From assembly GCA_023384415.1 (NCBI GenBank), contig JAHDWJ010000033.1, positions 1 through 44,313 of the forward strand: a stretch of DNA of 44,313 nt, in the 5' to 3' direction. Below the pieces are notes generated by a model. The model saw only the letters and a list, made by a program, of their open reading frames with translations. It ran no database searches and was not told where the DNA came from. A program made the position numbers and the translations under genes. Below, piece after piece: positions 1-8,095 of this stretch (the first letter of the stretch is position 1; each line of letters opens with the position of its first letter). This DNA is from Anaerolineae bacterium. Its GTDB lineage: Bacteria > Chloroflexota > Anaerolineae > Promineifilales > Promineifilaceae.

Positions 1-6
1 GTGCGG

Positions 7-38
7 TTTTAGTGGCTCATCTCATTGAGCCACTAAAA
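7..38. terminator. Bidirectional intrinsic terminator-like hairpin
   Basis: A perfect 13-bp inverted repeat, TTTTAGTGGCTCA (7-19) with its complement at 26-38, is separated by a 6-nt loop. The stem ends in T-rich and A-rich arms, so a transcript from either strand would form a hairpin next to a U-run. It lies upstream of the first glycosyltransferase and probably ends a gene to the left of the window or insulates the cluster. Confidence 0.65.
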
Positions 39-82
39 AGTGCAAAGATAGTGATTCTAATAGTAACGTGAAAAAAGGAACT

Positions 83-134
83 AAACAGTATCCCTGACAT
101 ACTGTTTGACGTTTTACCTTATGAGGAATAATGT
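83..134 (+). promoter_or_regulatory. Candidate promoter with overlapping palindromic operator
   Basis: A perfect 9-bp inverted repeat, AAACAGTAT (83-91) and ATACTGTTT (99-107), has a 7-nt centre. It abuts TTGACG (106-111), a good -35 match, followed 17 nt later by TAATGT (129-134), a weak -10. This is the only promoter-like arrangement I see before the long plus-strand glycan cluster. It would give a leader of roughly 280 nt to the start at 419. The symmetry is seen directly; the regulatory role is inference. Confidence 0.35.
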
Positions 135-418
135 AAACCGTTGTGCCACCGAGTAAAATTTTAGGCTTATACCATTGCATGAGATAGTCCCGTTAGAATT
201 TCCATCCTGATCCAATTTTTCTCCTGCTTCTGGGAAACACAACGTAACCTAATAAGATATTGGTCAAGAGTGTGTAACTCCTGTGATAGTTAGTAAGGAT
301 TCCGCTCCTCTGGAGAGTTGAACTTTCTGCTCCAGGGAACAACTTGTTACCAGAGAAACGTTCCACTTTTTGATTGAACAGGGAGAATGATTGAAAGTGG
401 CTTTGCCCGGAGTATGAT
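135..418. other. Long untranslated stretch before the glycan cluster
   Basis: There is no convincing gene here. The region is AT-richer than the genes that follow and lacks the GCGGCCGC palindrome. CCGGAG at 407-412 sits six bases before the ATG at 419 and is the likely ribosome binding site of the first glycosyltransferase. A minus-strand open frame overlapping this region (193-474) has no recognisable domain and I do not accept it as a gene. Confidence 0.4.
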
Positions 419-1594
419 ATGAATTTATTGATGATTGCGCCACAGCCTTTTTTTGAACCCCGCGGAACTCCCATCAGCGTTTCTCAAAGATTGTACGCTT
501 TATCTGCATCTGGTCACAAAATCGATCTGGCTACTTATCACATTGGGGCTGATAAGGAGATACCAGGCGTCACCATTTATCGCATCCCCCGTGTCCCTTT
601 TATCCGTTCGGTGAAGGTGGGACCATCATGGGCCAAACCAGTTTTGGATTTTTTGCTATTGCTGCTGGTTATTAAATTACTCTGGCGCGGCCGCTACGAT
701 GTCATCCATTCCCACGAAGAAGCCGCCTTTTTTGCCATGCCCCTGGCCCGGCTGTTTAAAGTGCGTCATGTCTATGATATGCACTCTAGCTTACCTAAAC
801 AGTTACAAAATTTTGCCTTTGGCAATTATCGGCCACTTATCTGGCTGTTTACCTGGCTAGAACACAAGGTGCTGTACAGCTGTGATATGGTGCTAACTGT
901 AGGGCAAGACCTGGAGCAGCTTGTCCAACAGATCAATCCCCAGGCCAACCAATATCGTATTGAGAATATTGCCCTGCATACCAGCCACAATGGTCGGACG
1001 CCGGCGCAAACGCGGCCGCAAATCCACCAGGCCCATCAGCAGGGCAAACCCCTCATCGTCTACACCGGTACCTTTGAACGGTACCAGGGGCTTGACCTGC
1101 TGCTACAGAGTGCCCCCCTGGTGTGGCAGCAGCAACCAGAAGCCCAATTTGTTTTAGTAGGGGGCAAACCAAGACAAATTGAGCAGCAGCAGACCATTCT
1201 GCCACCCATGCCTGATGGGGCCGCCGTCCATTTTGTGGGCACCGTTTCCCCTGAAGTCGCTCTGGCCTATCTGGATATGGCGGCCATACTCGTCTCACCG
1301 AGAGTAGAAGGCACCTCTGTCCCCCTCAAAATTTACAGCTATTTACATGCGGGTAAACCCATTGTGGCTACCCGGCTCCCTGCTCATGAGCAGGTGCTGA
1401 GTGATGAAACCGCTTATCTGGTTCAACCAACGAAGGAATCATTGGCCCAAGGGATTTTGGCGATTCTTCATGATGTGGATTTAGGGCGGCGGTTAGGAGA
1501 GCAGGCCCACCGCCTGGCTCAGGAACAATATAGTTTTAGCCAGTATCAGCAAAAGATGGATACAGCCTACCAATCTCTCCTGTCTGGAGAATGA
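419..1594 (+). CDS. GT4 family glycosyltransferase
   Basis: A GT-B fold, retaining glycosyltransferase of family GT4, probably adding a sugar to a lipid-linked glycan at the inner membrane. The 391 residues fit the family. The N-terminal donor-independent half begins with the usual MIAPQPFFEPRGTP, where the early Gly-Thr loop resembles other GT4 enzymes. IVYTGTFERYQGLDLLL (around residue 213) opens the second Rossmann domain. EGTSVPLKIYSYLHAGKPIVAT (about 299-320) is the nucleotide-sugar binding E-x7-E type segment, although the second acidic residue is not in its usual place. It is preceded by a Shine-Dalgarno-like CCGGAG. It is the first gene of the cluster, 94 bases before an asparagine synthase. 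The exact sugar cannot be read from the sequence. Confidence 0.88.
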   Translation: MNLLMIAPQPFFEPRGTPISVSQRLYALSASGHKIDLATYHIGADKEIPGVTIYRIPRVPFIRSVKVGPSWAKPVLDFLLLLLVIKLLWRGRYDVIHSHEEAAFFAMPLARLFKVRHVYDMHSSLPKQLQNFAFGNYRPLIWLFTWLEHKVLYSCDMVLTVGQDLEQLVQQINPQANQYRIENIALHTSHNGRTPAQTRPQIHQAHQQGKPLIVYTGTFERYQGLDLLLQSAPLVWQQQPEAQFVLVGGKPRQIEQQQTILPPMPDGAAVHFVGTVSPEVALAYLDMAAILVSPRVEGTSVPLKIYSYLHAGKPIVATRLPAHEQVLSDETAYLVQPTKESLAQGILAILHDVDLGRRLGEQAHRLAQEQYSFSQYQQKMDTAYQSLLSGE

Positions 1595-1688
1595 TACCTT
1601 TGGCGGCGAGTGTGAATATGATTACGAATACGATAGCGATCACGATTATGGTTGGGCTAATTCGAAACTAGAAGCTCGAAACTCCCTT

Positions 1689-3575
1689 ATGTGCGGCATT
1701 TGTGGCTTTGTTCATTCCCCTCTTCCTGAGCCATCCCCTGTATTACAGCGGATGTGCCACACCCTGGTTCACCGTGGCCCGGATGATGAGGGGTATTATG
1801 CGGCCGCGCCCGCTCACCTGGCCATGCGCCGCCTGAGTATTATTGACCTGGACACCGGGCAGCAGCCTATGACCAATGAAGATGGCACCCTCTGGTTGGT
1901 TTTTAATGGGGAAATTTACAATTACCGGGAGCTGCGCGGCCGCTTACAACAGCTTGGGCACACCTTCACCACCCAAAGTGATTCCGAAGTGATTATTCAC
2001 GCTTATGAGCAATATGGCCCAGACTGCCTGCACCATTTCAATGGTATGTTTGCCATTGCCATCTGGGATGAAACCCGGCAAACCCTCTTCCTGGCCCGTG
2101 ACCGCATCGGCATTAAGCCGCTCTACTACTGGTGTGATGGACAGCAGTTCGTGTTTGGCTCAGAACTGCCGGCCTTGTTAGCCCACCCTCTGGTACCGCG
2201 CCAGGTTGATTGTGTCGCCCTGGATCAATTTTTAACCCTGGAATATATCCCGGCCCCACGCACCATTTTGGCTGGGGTCGCTAAATTACCGGCTGGCACC
2301 TGGCTCACCTTTCACGATGGCCGCCTGCACCAGGAGACCTATTGGGACGTACCAGAAGTACCGGTACCATCTGACCCGATGGCCTGCCAGGAGCAGTTAG
2401 CCGAGCTGCTTGAAGATGCGGTACGGCTGCGTCTGGTCAGTGATGTACCGCTGGGGGCGTTTCTCAGCGGTGGAATTGATTCCAGCACTGTGGTGGCCCA
2501 GATGAGCCGTTTGATGACGGAGCCGGTGTGGACGTTTTCTATGGGGTTTGCTGATGAAACGTATAACGAACTAGGGGACGCGGCCGCCGTCGCTACCCAT
2601 TTTGCCACCCATCATCATGCCCAGGTTCTCCACCCCGACATCGCTGACCTGGCCGTACAGTTGATTCCCCACCTGGGGGAACCCCTGGCCGATTTTTCCA
2701 TTTTCCCTACCTACCTGGTTTCCAAAATGGCCCGGGAGCATGTGACTGTTGTCTTATCCGGCGATGGGGGCGATGAGCTGTTTGCCGGGTATGATAGTTA
2801 CATAGCCCAGCAGATGGATCGGTATTACCGTTGGCTGCCCACTTCCTGGCGGCAAAAGAGGATACCAGGATTGTTAGATTGGCTGCGGCCGCAGCCGGCC
2901 AAAAAAGGGATCATTAACAAAAGCAAACGTTTTGCCGAAGGAGCCGCCCTGCCCGCGGAATGGCAGCATACCCGCTGGATGATGTTCATGGCCGCCAGCG
3001 ATAAAGCTCGCCTTTACCAGCCAGACCTGCGGAAACAGCTAGAAGGGTGCGCGGCCGCTGATCCATTGGTTGCCGCTTTTCACCAGGCCGCCGGGCGAGA
3101 CCCACTGGCCCAACAACAATATGTTGATTTGAAAACCTATCTGGCTGAAAACATTCTCACCAAAGTAGATCGCGCCAGCATGGCTGCTTCATTGGAAGCC
3201 CGTGTCCCCTTGCTCGATTACCGTATCGTCACCCTGGCCCTCAACCTTCCCCCATACCTCAAACTGGCTGGCGGTCAAACCAAACGAATCTTGCGTCAGG
3301 TCATGCAAGGGCAGCTGCCTCACCGGGTACTGCATAAACCGAAGCAGGGGTTCAGTATCCCCCTCAAACATTGGTTGAATGGTCCACTGCGGCCGCTTAT
3401 GCTTGATCTACTCACCCCAGAAACCATTCGGCGGCGGGGTTACTTTCAGCCACAAACGGTGTCTCATTGGCTGACAGAACATCAAAGCGGCCGCGTCAAC
3501 CACAGCCACCGCCTTTGGGCACTTATGGTCCTGGAGCTATGGCACAGTACCCTTAACCATTCACCCGCTCACTAA
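1689..3575 (+). CDS. asnB: Asparagine synthase (glutamine-hydrolysing), AsnB type, copy 1
   Basis: A class II glutamine amidotransferase fused to an ATP-pyrophosphatase synthetase domain, 628 residues. It starts MCGICGF, so Cys2 becomes the N-terminal nucleophile after Met removal. The glutaminase half contains RGPDDEG, RLSIIDL and FNGEIYNYRELR. The PP-loop SGGIDSS lies near residue 260, and GDGGDELFAGY near 360 is the second conserved ATP-site segment. The length and intact catalytic Cys distinguish it from truncated lasso-peptide cyclases. Such enzymes are common in surface-polysaccharide clusters, where they may amidate uronic acids instead of aspartate; that alternative substrate is inference. 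A second copy lies at 8965. The spacer before the start is made of short slipped repeats and has no clear ribosome binding site. Confidence 0.93.
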   Translation: MCGICGFVHSPLPEPSPVLQRMCHTLVHRGPDDEGYYAAAPAHLAMRRLSIIDLDTGQQPMTNEDGTLWLVFNGEIYNYRELRGRLQQLGHTFTTQSDSEVIIHAYEQYGPDCLHHFNGMFAIAIWDETRQTLFLARDRIGIKPLYYWCDGQQFVFGSELPALLAHPLVPRQVDCVALDQFLTLEYIPAPRTILAGVAKLPAGTWLTFHDGRLHQETYWDVPEVPVPSDPMACQEQLAELLEDAVRLRLVSDVPLGAFLSGGIDSSTVVAQMSRLMTEPVWTFSMGFADETYNELGDAAAVATHFATHHHAQVLHPDIADLAVQLIPHLGEPLADFSIFPTYLVSKMAREHVTVVLSGDGGDELFAGYDSYIAQQMDRYYRWLPTSWRQKRIPGLLDWLRPQPAKKGIINKSKRFAEGAALPAEWQHTRWMMFMAASDKARLYQPDLRKQLEGCAAADPLVAAFHQAAGRDPLAQQQYVDLKTYLAENILTKVDRASMAASLEARVPLLDYRIVTLALNLPPYLKLAGGQTKRILRQVMQGQLPHRVLHKPKQGFSIPLKHWLNGPLRPLMLDLLTPETIRRRGYFQPQTVSHWLTEHQSGRVNHSHRLWALMVLELWHSTLNHSPAH

Positions 3576-3578
3576 CCA

Positions 3579-3678
3579 TCTGGACTCTGGCGAAAATTGA
3601 TTTCACCACTGTTAATAACCAATACACTACCAACACACTAATAACCAGTGGTTAGATTAAAAAATACCAGACTTAAAT
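3579..3678. mobile_element. MITE-like repeat, TCTGGACTCTGGCG family, copy 1 (decayed right end)
   Basis: About 100 bases starting TCTGGACTCTGGCGAAAATT match the element at 28186-28282. The shared core includes GATTTCACCA, ATAACCAAT and CTAATAACCAGTGG. The left terminus is identical to the second copy. The right terminus (ATACCAGACTTAAAT) has diverged from the perfect inverted end seen there. An internal inverted pair CCACTG/CAGTGG could form a hairpin. It fills almost the entire gap between the asparagine synthase stop and the next methyltransferase. Confidence 0.7.
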
Positions 3679-3685
3679 AATCATT

Positions 3686-4453
3686 ATGGATGTTACTCTT
3701 GATGCCATCGCCACTTACTGGGACACCCACATCCACGACCTGGAAATTGCCACCGCTCCGTTGGGCAGCCGGGAATTTTTTGCCCAATTGGATAAATATC
3801 GGTTCGATAAACTGCACTATTTGCCTCGCCTGGTAAATTTTGCCGGGTATCCTGGGCAGTCAGTGTTGGAAGTGGGGTGCGGTGTGGGTCTTGATCTAGC
3901 CCGTTTTGCCCAGGGAGGGGCCAATGTGACCGGCATTGACCTCTCCCCAATCGCCCTTGATCTGGCCCGGCAAAACATGGCCCAACAGGGGATAAACGCC
4001 CGGCTAGAGGTGATGAATGGGGAAGAGATCGGTTTTGCTGATAACAGTTTTGACCTGGTGTATGCCCATGGGGTGGTGCAGTATACAGCCCACCCCGAAG
4101 CGATGATCGCCGAAATGCACCGGGTGCTGCGGCCGCAAGGTCAGGCTATCCTCATGGTATACAACCGGCTTTCCTGGCTCAACGCCCTTTCCAAATTGAT
4201 GAATGTGGGGTTGGAACACGCCGATGCCCCGGTGCTGCGTAAATACAGCCTTAAAGAGTTCCGGCGGCTGCTGGCTCCATTTGCCCAGGTAAAGATCGTG
4301 CCCGAACGGTTCCCGGTGAAGACTAAACTGCACAAAGGATGGAAAGCTACCCTATTTAATGAACTATTTGTGGGGCTGTTTAATCGCCTGCCCCAGGCCA
4401 TGACGCGGCCGCTGGGTTGGCACCTCATGGCCTTCGCTCGAAAAGAGGCGTGA
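3686..4453 (+). CDS. Class I SAM-dependent methyltransferase
   Basis: A 255-residue Rossmann-fold methyltransferase (Methyltransf_11/25 type). Motif I is VLEVGCGVGLDLARFA (about residues 56-71), with GIDLSPIALDLARQN after it. The acidic FDLVYAHGVVQY and MHRVLRPQGQAILMV segments follow. It resembles the methyltransferase at 8096, sharing an N-terminal YWDTH/YWNSH start and the HGVVQYT/NGVLHAT region, so the two are probably paralogues acting on different positions of the glycan or its carrier. The C-terminal 80 residues (LSWLNALSKLMNVGLE onward) are less conserved. The start at 3686 follows AT-rich repeat sequence without a strong ribosome binding site. The acceptor is unknown. Confidence 0.85.
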   Translation: MDVTLDAIATYWDTHIHDLEIATAPLGSREFFAQLDKYRFDKLHYLPRLVNFAGYPGQSVLEVGCGVGLDLARFAQGGANVTGIDLSPIALDLARQNMAQQGINARLEVMNGEEIGFADNSFDLVYAHGVVQYTAHPEAMIAEMHRVLRPQGQAILMVYNRLSWLNALSKLMNVGLEHADAPVLRKYSLKEFRRLLAPFAQVKIVPERFPVKTKLHKGWKATLFNELFVGLFNRLPQAMTRPLGWHLMAFARKEA

Positions 4454-4494
4454 AACGTGACCAAATGCAACTCACGTATCACGCATCACTCACC

Positions 4495-6237
4495 ATGCAA
4501 CGGGATATAACTACCCTGAAAGAACACACCTTCGATCTCCTCGTCATCGGCGGGGGGATTTATGGGGCCTGCGTGGCCTGGGATGCCGCTCTGCGTGGCC
4601 TTTCCGTAGCCCTGGTAGACAAAGGAGATTTTGGCGGCGAGACCTCAGCCAACAGCCTCAAGATTATCCATGGGGGGCTGCGCTATATCCAGGATGCCAA
4701 CCCCTGGCTGGTCACGTTAATGAGCCAGGAACGATCAACCTGGTTAAAAATTGCCCCCCATTTGGTCCACCCCCTGCCCTGTGTGCTGCCTACGGACCAA
4801 AGCCTGAGCCGTAACCGGTTTACGATGGCTACAGCCCTAAGTGTCAATGATTTTTTGAGCATGAACCGGAACGCCGAGTTAGATGAACACCGGCAGCTGC
4901 CCCGCGGCCGCATCCTTTCCCGTGAAGAATGCCTCTCCCGCATCCCCGCCCTGGCCCATGTGCCTATGACCGGAGCCATCCTCTGGCGCGATGCCCAAAT
5001 GGTCAACTCCGAACGGCTGCTCCTCTCCTTTGTGCTGGGAGCCAACGAACGGGGAGCTGTTTTAGCCAACTATGTGGCCATCACCCGGCTGCTCACAGAG
5101 GGGAACAGGGTCATCGGCGCGGCCGCCCGCGATCTTCTGACCGGCGAAACCTTCCCCATCACCGCCCGGCTGGTCATTAACTGCACCGGCGTCTGGACCG
5201 ATGAATTATTAGCCACCTTACCCCATATCCAGCCACACCCCCGCTTCCACCGCTCCGTGGCTTGCAACCTGGTAACCCGGCAGCTTTGGGATGATGTTGC
5301 CGCTGGCGTCCCTGGCCACTTTGCTGGCACCGACACCGAAGGGTATCCGCTCAAACGCGGCCGCACCCTCTTCATCACCCCCTGGCAGCGCTGCTCCATC
5401 ATCGGCACCTTCCACGCCCATTTCGCCGGCCCCCCTGAAAATTACCGCCCGGAACCAGAACTCATCCAATCCTGGCTTGATGAGATCAACCACGCTATCC
5501 CTACCGCCCACCTGACTCTGGCCGATGTTTACCACATTCAGCGGGGGTATCTGCCCGCCGCCCCCCAGGAAGGCCGGGCTGATACAGTGCAGTTGGTTCG
5601 GGAGAGCCAACTCCATGACCACGCCCAGGAAGAGGGTCTGGCCGGTTTGCTCACTATCGTGGGGGTGAAATACACGACCGCCCGCTATACCGCCGAAAAA
5701 GCGGTTGATCTGGCTTATCAAAAGCTCAACTACCCGTTCGTGGCTGGTCGTACCAGCCACAACCCCCTCTGGGGTGGAGACATGGAATCGTTTGCCCGGT
5801 TTATGATCGAAACCGTTGCTGACCGGCCGGCCAGGCTGCGCCGAGAGCAGATGATCCATCTGGTTCACAGTTACGGCACCACTTATAAAACGATTCTGGC
5901 TTATCTGGATGAAGAACCCCGCTGGCAGCAGCCGGTTACTGTCCGCAGTGATGTGATGGCCGCGGAAATCATTCATGCCGTTCGCTGTGAGATGGCTCAA
6001 ACATTGTTAGATGTGCTGCTGCGGCGCACGGAGTTGGGGGTGGCCGGCCTGCCGGATGAGGCGGCTTTGTGGCGGTGTGCTCACCTGATGGCCGGGGAGT
6101 TGGGTTGGGATGATCAACAATGCCAGGAAGAGGTTGTGGCCGCCTACCTGTATTACTGTCACCTTAACCCCCTTCTTGACCCCACCGCCCTGCCCGAACC
6201 CCCTATTGACAAGGTTAACCATGAAATCTACGCCTGA
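4495..6237 (+). CDS. glpD: FAD-dependent glycerol-3-phosphate dehydrogenase
   Basis: Oxidises sn-glycerol 3-phosphate to dihydroxyacetone phosphate, feeding electrons to the quinone pool at the inner face of the membrane. From the ATG at 4495 it has 580 residues, near the family norm. The FAD-binding FDLLVIGGGIYGACVAWDAA lies at about 13-32. SANSLKIIHGGLRYIQ is the conserved second flavin segment, and the C-terminal VRCEMAQTLLDVLLRRTELG is typical of the GlpD cap domain. In-frame ATGs at 4417 and 4465 would overlap or abut the upstream methyltransferase; I chose 4495 because GlpD proteins begin just before the dinucleotide fold. It sits unusually inside a glycan cluster and overlaps the next methyltransferase by 17 bases, so the two are likely translated together. 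A role in supplying glycerol-phosphate decoration is speculative. Confidence 0.88.
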   Translation: MQRDITTLKEHTFDLLVIGGGIYGACVAWDAALRGLSVALVDKGDFGGETSANSLKIIHGGLRYIQDANPWLVTLMSQERSTWLKIAPHLVHPLPCVLPTDQSLSRNRFTMATALSVNDFLSMNRNAELDEHRQLPRGRILSREECLSRIPALAHVPMTGAILWRDAQMVNSERLLLSFVLGANERGAVLANYVAITRLLTEGNRVIGAAARDLLTGETFPITARLVINCTGVWTDELLATLPHIQPHPRFHRSVACNLVTRQLWDDVAAGVPGHFAGTDTEGYPLKRGRTLFITPWQRCSIIGTFHAHFAGPPENYRPEPELIQSWLDEINHAIPTAHLTLADVYHIQRGYLPAAPQEGRADTVQLVRESQLHDHAQEEGLAGLLTIVGVKYTTARYTAEKAVDLAYQKLNYPFVAGRTSHNPLWGGDMESFARFMIETVADRPARLRREQMIHLVHSYGTTYKTILAYLDEEPRWQQPVTVRSDVMAAEIIHAVRCEMAQTLLDVLLRRTELGVAGLPDEAALWRCAHLMAGELGWDDQQCQEEVVAAYLYYCHLNPLLDPTALPEPPIDKVNHEIYA

Positions 6238-7036
6238 AACAGCCGACTGGCAGTTACAAATGTTCCGCCGCTCACTCAAAAAGCAGTTAAAGCTAGAAGC
6301 GATGCTGGCTTTGCTAGGTGATGTCACCGGCAAACAATGTTTGCTAGTCACCTGTGGCGATAACAATGGGGCCTTGAACTACTATTTTCGTGCCCAGGGG
6401 GGAGAATGGACATGGGGAGATGTGATCGGGGATAACCTGGCTGAGATGGCTGCGTTCTTGGGAGAGCCGGTGCATGAATTATCAGAGGCCGCCTTCCCTT
6501 TTGCTGATGGGCAGTTTGATGGGGTGGTGGCGATTGATGTATTGGAACACCTGGTTGAGGATCAACCTTTTTTGCGTGAGGTGCGCCGGGTGCTGCGGCC
6601 GCAAGGGTTCGCTCTAGTCACCGTGCCGAATGGGGACCCCCGCCTCTTAGCCAACCGGATCAAATGGCAGGTAGGCATGACCCCAGAGATATACGGCCAC
6701 ACCCGCGCTGGCTACACCCTGGTCGAACTGCGGCACAGCCTCAGCCAGGGTGGGTTCATTCCCCAGGCTGAGGGGGGATACTCCCGCTTCTTTACCGAAA
6801 TGATGGAGCTGATCATCAACTTTGGATATGTCTTTGTACTGGCCCGCAAAAAAGGCAAAGCGGCCGAGGGACAAATCGCTCCCACCAGCGGCCGCGAATT
6901 AAAAACCCACGGTCTGGCTTACCGGTTATATAGCCTGGCCTACCCGTTTATGCGCCTGATCAGCCGCTTAGATACCCTGTTATCACCCTCTGGGGATAAT
7001 GCGGTTATTGTATTAGGAGTGAGGAGTGAGGAGTGA
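6221..7036 (+). CDS. SAM-dependent methyltransferase, type 11-like
   Basis: A 271-residue methyltransferase. The start at 6221 is supported by AAGG seven bases upstream. A longer open frame back to 6110 would lie entirely within glpD and encodes a low-quality proline-rich leader. The glycine-rich SAM loop is degenerate: LLVTCGDNNGALNYYFR stands where VLDxGxGxG is usual. The second half, FDGVVAIDVLEHLVEDQ followed by REVRRVLRPQGFALVTVPN, is textbook. The C-terminal extension LAYPFMRLISRLDTLL may associate with the membrane. The last residues (VRSEE) are encoded by a GGAGTGA triplet-like repeat that runs into the spacer. The acceptor is unknown. Confidence 0.8.
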   Translation: MKSTPETADWQLQMFRRSLKKQLKLEAMLALLGDVTGKQCLLVTCGDNNGALNYYFRAQGGEWTWGDVIGDNLAEMAAFLGEPVHELSEAAFPFADGQFDGVVAIDVLEHLVEDQPFLREVRRVLRPQGFALVTVPNGDPRLLANRIKWQVGMTPEIYGHTRAGYTLVELRHSLSQGGFIPQAEGGYSRFFTEMMELIINFGYVFVLARKKGKAAEGQIAPTSGRELKTHGLAYRLYSLAYPFMRLISRLDTLLSPSGDNAVIVLGVRSEE

Positions 7037-7087
7037 GATATTGGGCGATTAAGAGACTGGAGACTCGCCTACTCGCCTACTCGCATT
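7019..7087. repeat. Slipped short-word spacer (GGAGTGA / CTACTCGC words)
   Basis: Three head-to-tail copies of GGAGTGA end the upstream methyltransferase. They are followed by AGAGACTGGAGACT and then by tandem CTCGCCTA words right up to the ATG at 7088. Similar CTCGC-type words occur before the genes at 17947, 30583 and 32105. No conventional ribosome binding site is visible close to the ATG. Confidence 0.6.
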
Positions 7088-8056
7088 ATGAACATACTTA
7101 TTACCGGCGGTGGTGGCTTTATAGGCAGTCATCTGGTGGATAGCCAGTTGGCCCAGGGGCACCAGGTGAGATCAGTGGATTTATACCTGGAGCGGCGGCA
7201 ACACGCGGCCGCGCACCCTGACCTGGAAATGATTAAGGGGGATTTGCAAGACCCGGCTCTGCGCCAACAAATCGTCACTGGGGTAGATGTCGTCTACCAC
7301 CTGGCCAGTGCCCACCTGGATACCAGCCTGCCCGCCGCTTATTACCATGAAGTGAATGTGACCGCCACCCTGGAGCTAGTGCGGGCAGCCCATACGGCCG
7401 GAGTGCGTCGGTTTATCCATTGCAGTACCAACGGGGTCATTGGTGATTTGCCCAACCCGCCTGCCGATGAAACGACTCCCTGCCACCCGACCAATATTTA
7501 TGAGCAGACAAAGCTGGCCGGGGAGCAGGCTGCTCTGGCCTATGCTCAAGAAACAGGGTTTCCCGTGGTGGTGATACGGCCGGCCTGGGTGTATGGCCCC
7601 CGCTGCCCCCGCACGGCCAAACTGCTTCGTACCATTAAAAAGAGGCGGTTTATCCTGTTTGGCGATGGGCAGACGCTGCGCCACCCGATCTATATTGAGG
7701 ATGCCCTGGCCGGTTTAGAGGCTGCGGCCGCGCACGGGGCTGCCGGTGAACTATATTTTATTGCCGGGGAAAAGCCAGTGACCATCAGAGAGCTGCTGGT
7801 CGCGGCCGCGCAGGTGCAAGGCGTCAACCCACCCCGGCTGCGGCTCCCTCTGGCTCTGGGCTTACTGGCCGGAATAATGCTAGAAATCGCCTATAAACCG
7901 TCAGGCAAACAGCCCCCCATCTCCCGGCGTACCCTGGACTTTTTCCGCAAAAACAACGCCTATGACATCAGCAAAGCCCGCCGCGATCTGGGCTTCAATC
8001 CCCAGGTTGATTTATACCAGGGGTTAGCCAAGACAGTGCGTGAGACCCTTTCCTAA
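7088..8056 (+). CDS. NAD-dependent epimerase/dehydratase (extended SDR)
   Basis: A 322-residue extended short-chain dehydrogenase that would modify a nucleotide sugar (epimerase, reductase or dehydratase). The N-terminal NAD(P) site is ITGGGGFIGSHLVDS (residues 4-18). The catalytic YEQTK has Tyr138 and Lys142, with the serine in HCSTNGVIG just before it. RPAWVYGPRCPR and a substrate-binding C-terminal half follow. The closing DISKARRDLGFNPQVDLYQGL is the usual family ending. It resembles 3-beta-HSD/dihydroflavonol-4-reductase-like members as much as GalE. I would not assign a specific sugar. It sits between two methyltransferases in the cluster. Confidence 0.88.
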   Translation: MNILITGGGGFIGSHLVDSQLAQGHQVRSVDLYLERRQHAAAHPDLEMIKGDLQDPALRQQIVTGVDVVYHLASAHLDTSLPAAYYHEVNVTATLELVRAAHTAGVRRFIHCSTNGVIGDLPNPPADETTPCHPTNIYEQTKLAGEQAALAYAQETGFPVVVIRPAWVYGPRCPRTAKLLRTIKKRRFILFGDGQTLRHPIYIEDALAGLEAAAAHGAAGELYFIAGEKPVTIRELLVAAAQVQGVNPPRLRLPLALGLLAGIMLEIAYKPSGKQPPISRRTLDFFRKNNAYDISKARRDLGFNPQVDLYQGLAKTVRETLS

Positions 8057-8095
8057 TTCCTAATTCCTAATTCATCCTTATTTTAAGAGGAGAAC

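Noticed and set aside
193..474. Minus-strand open frame of 93 codons upstream of the first glycosyltransferase
   Set aside because: It overlaps the start of a well-supported gene, shows no domain and has a composition typical of chance frames in a leader.
5218..6000. Long minus-strand frame opposite the GlpD gene
   Set aside because: Shadow of a GC-rich, strongly conserved gene; glycine/histidine-rich translation with no family resemblance.
6110..6220. Longer start for the methyltransferase at 6221
   Set aside because: The extension lies wholly inside glpD and reads as a proline/threonine-rich shadow; AAGG precedes the ATG at 6221.
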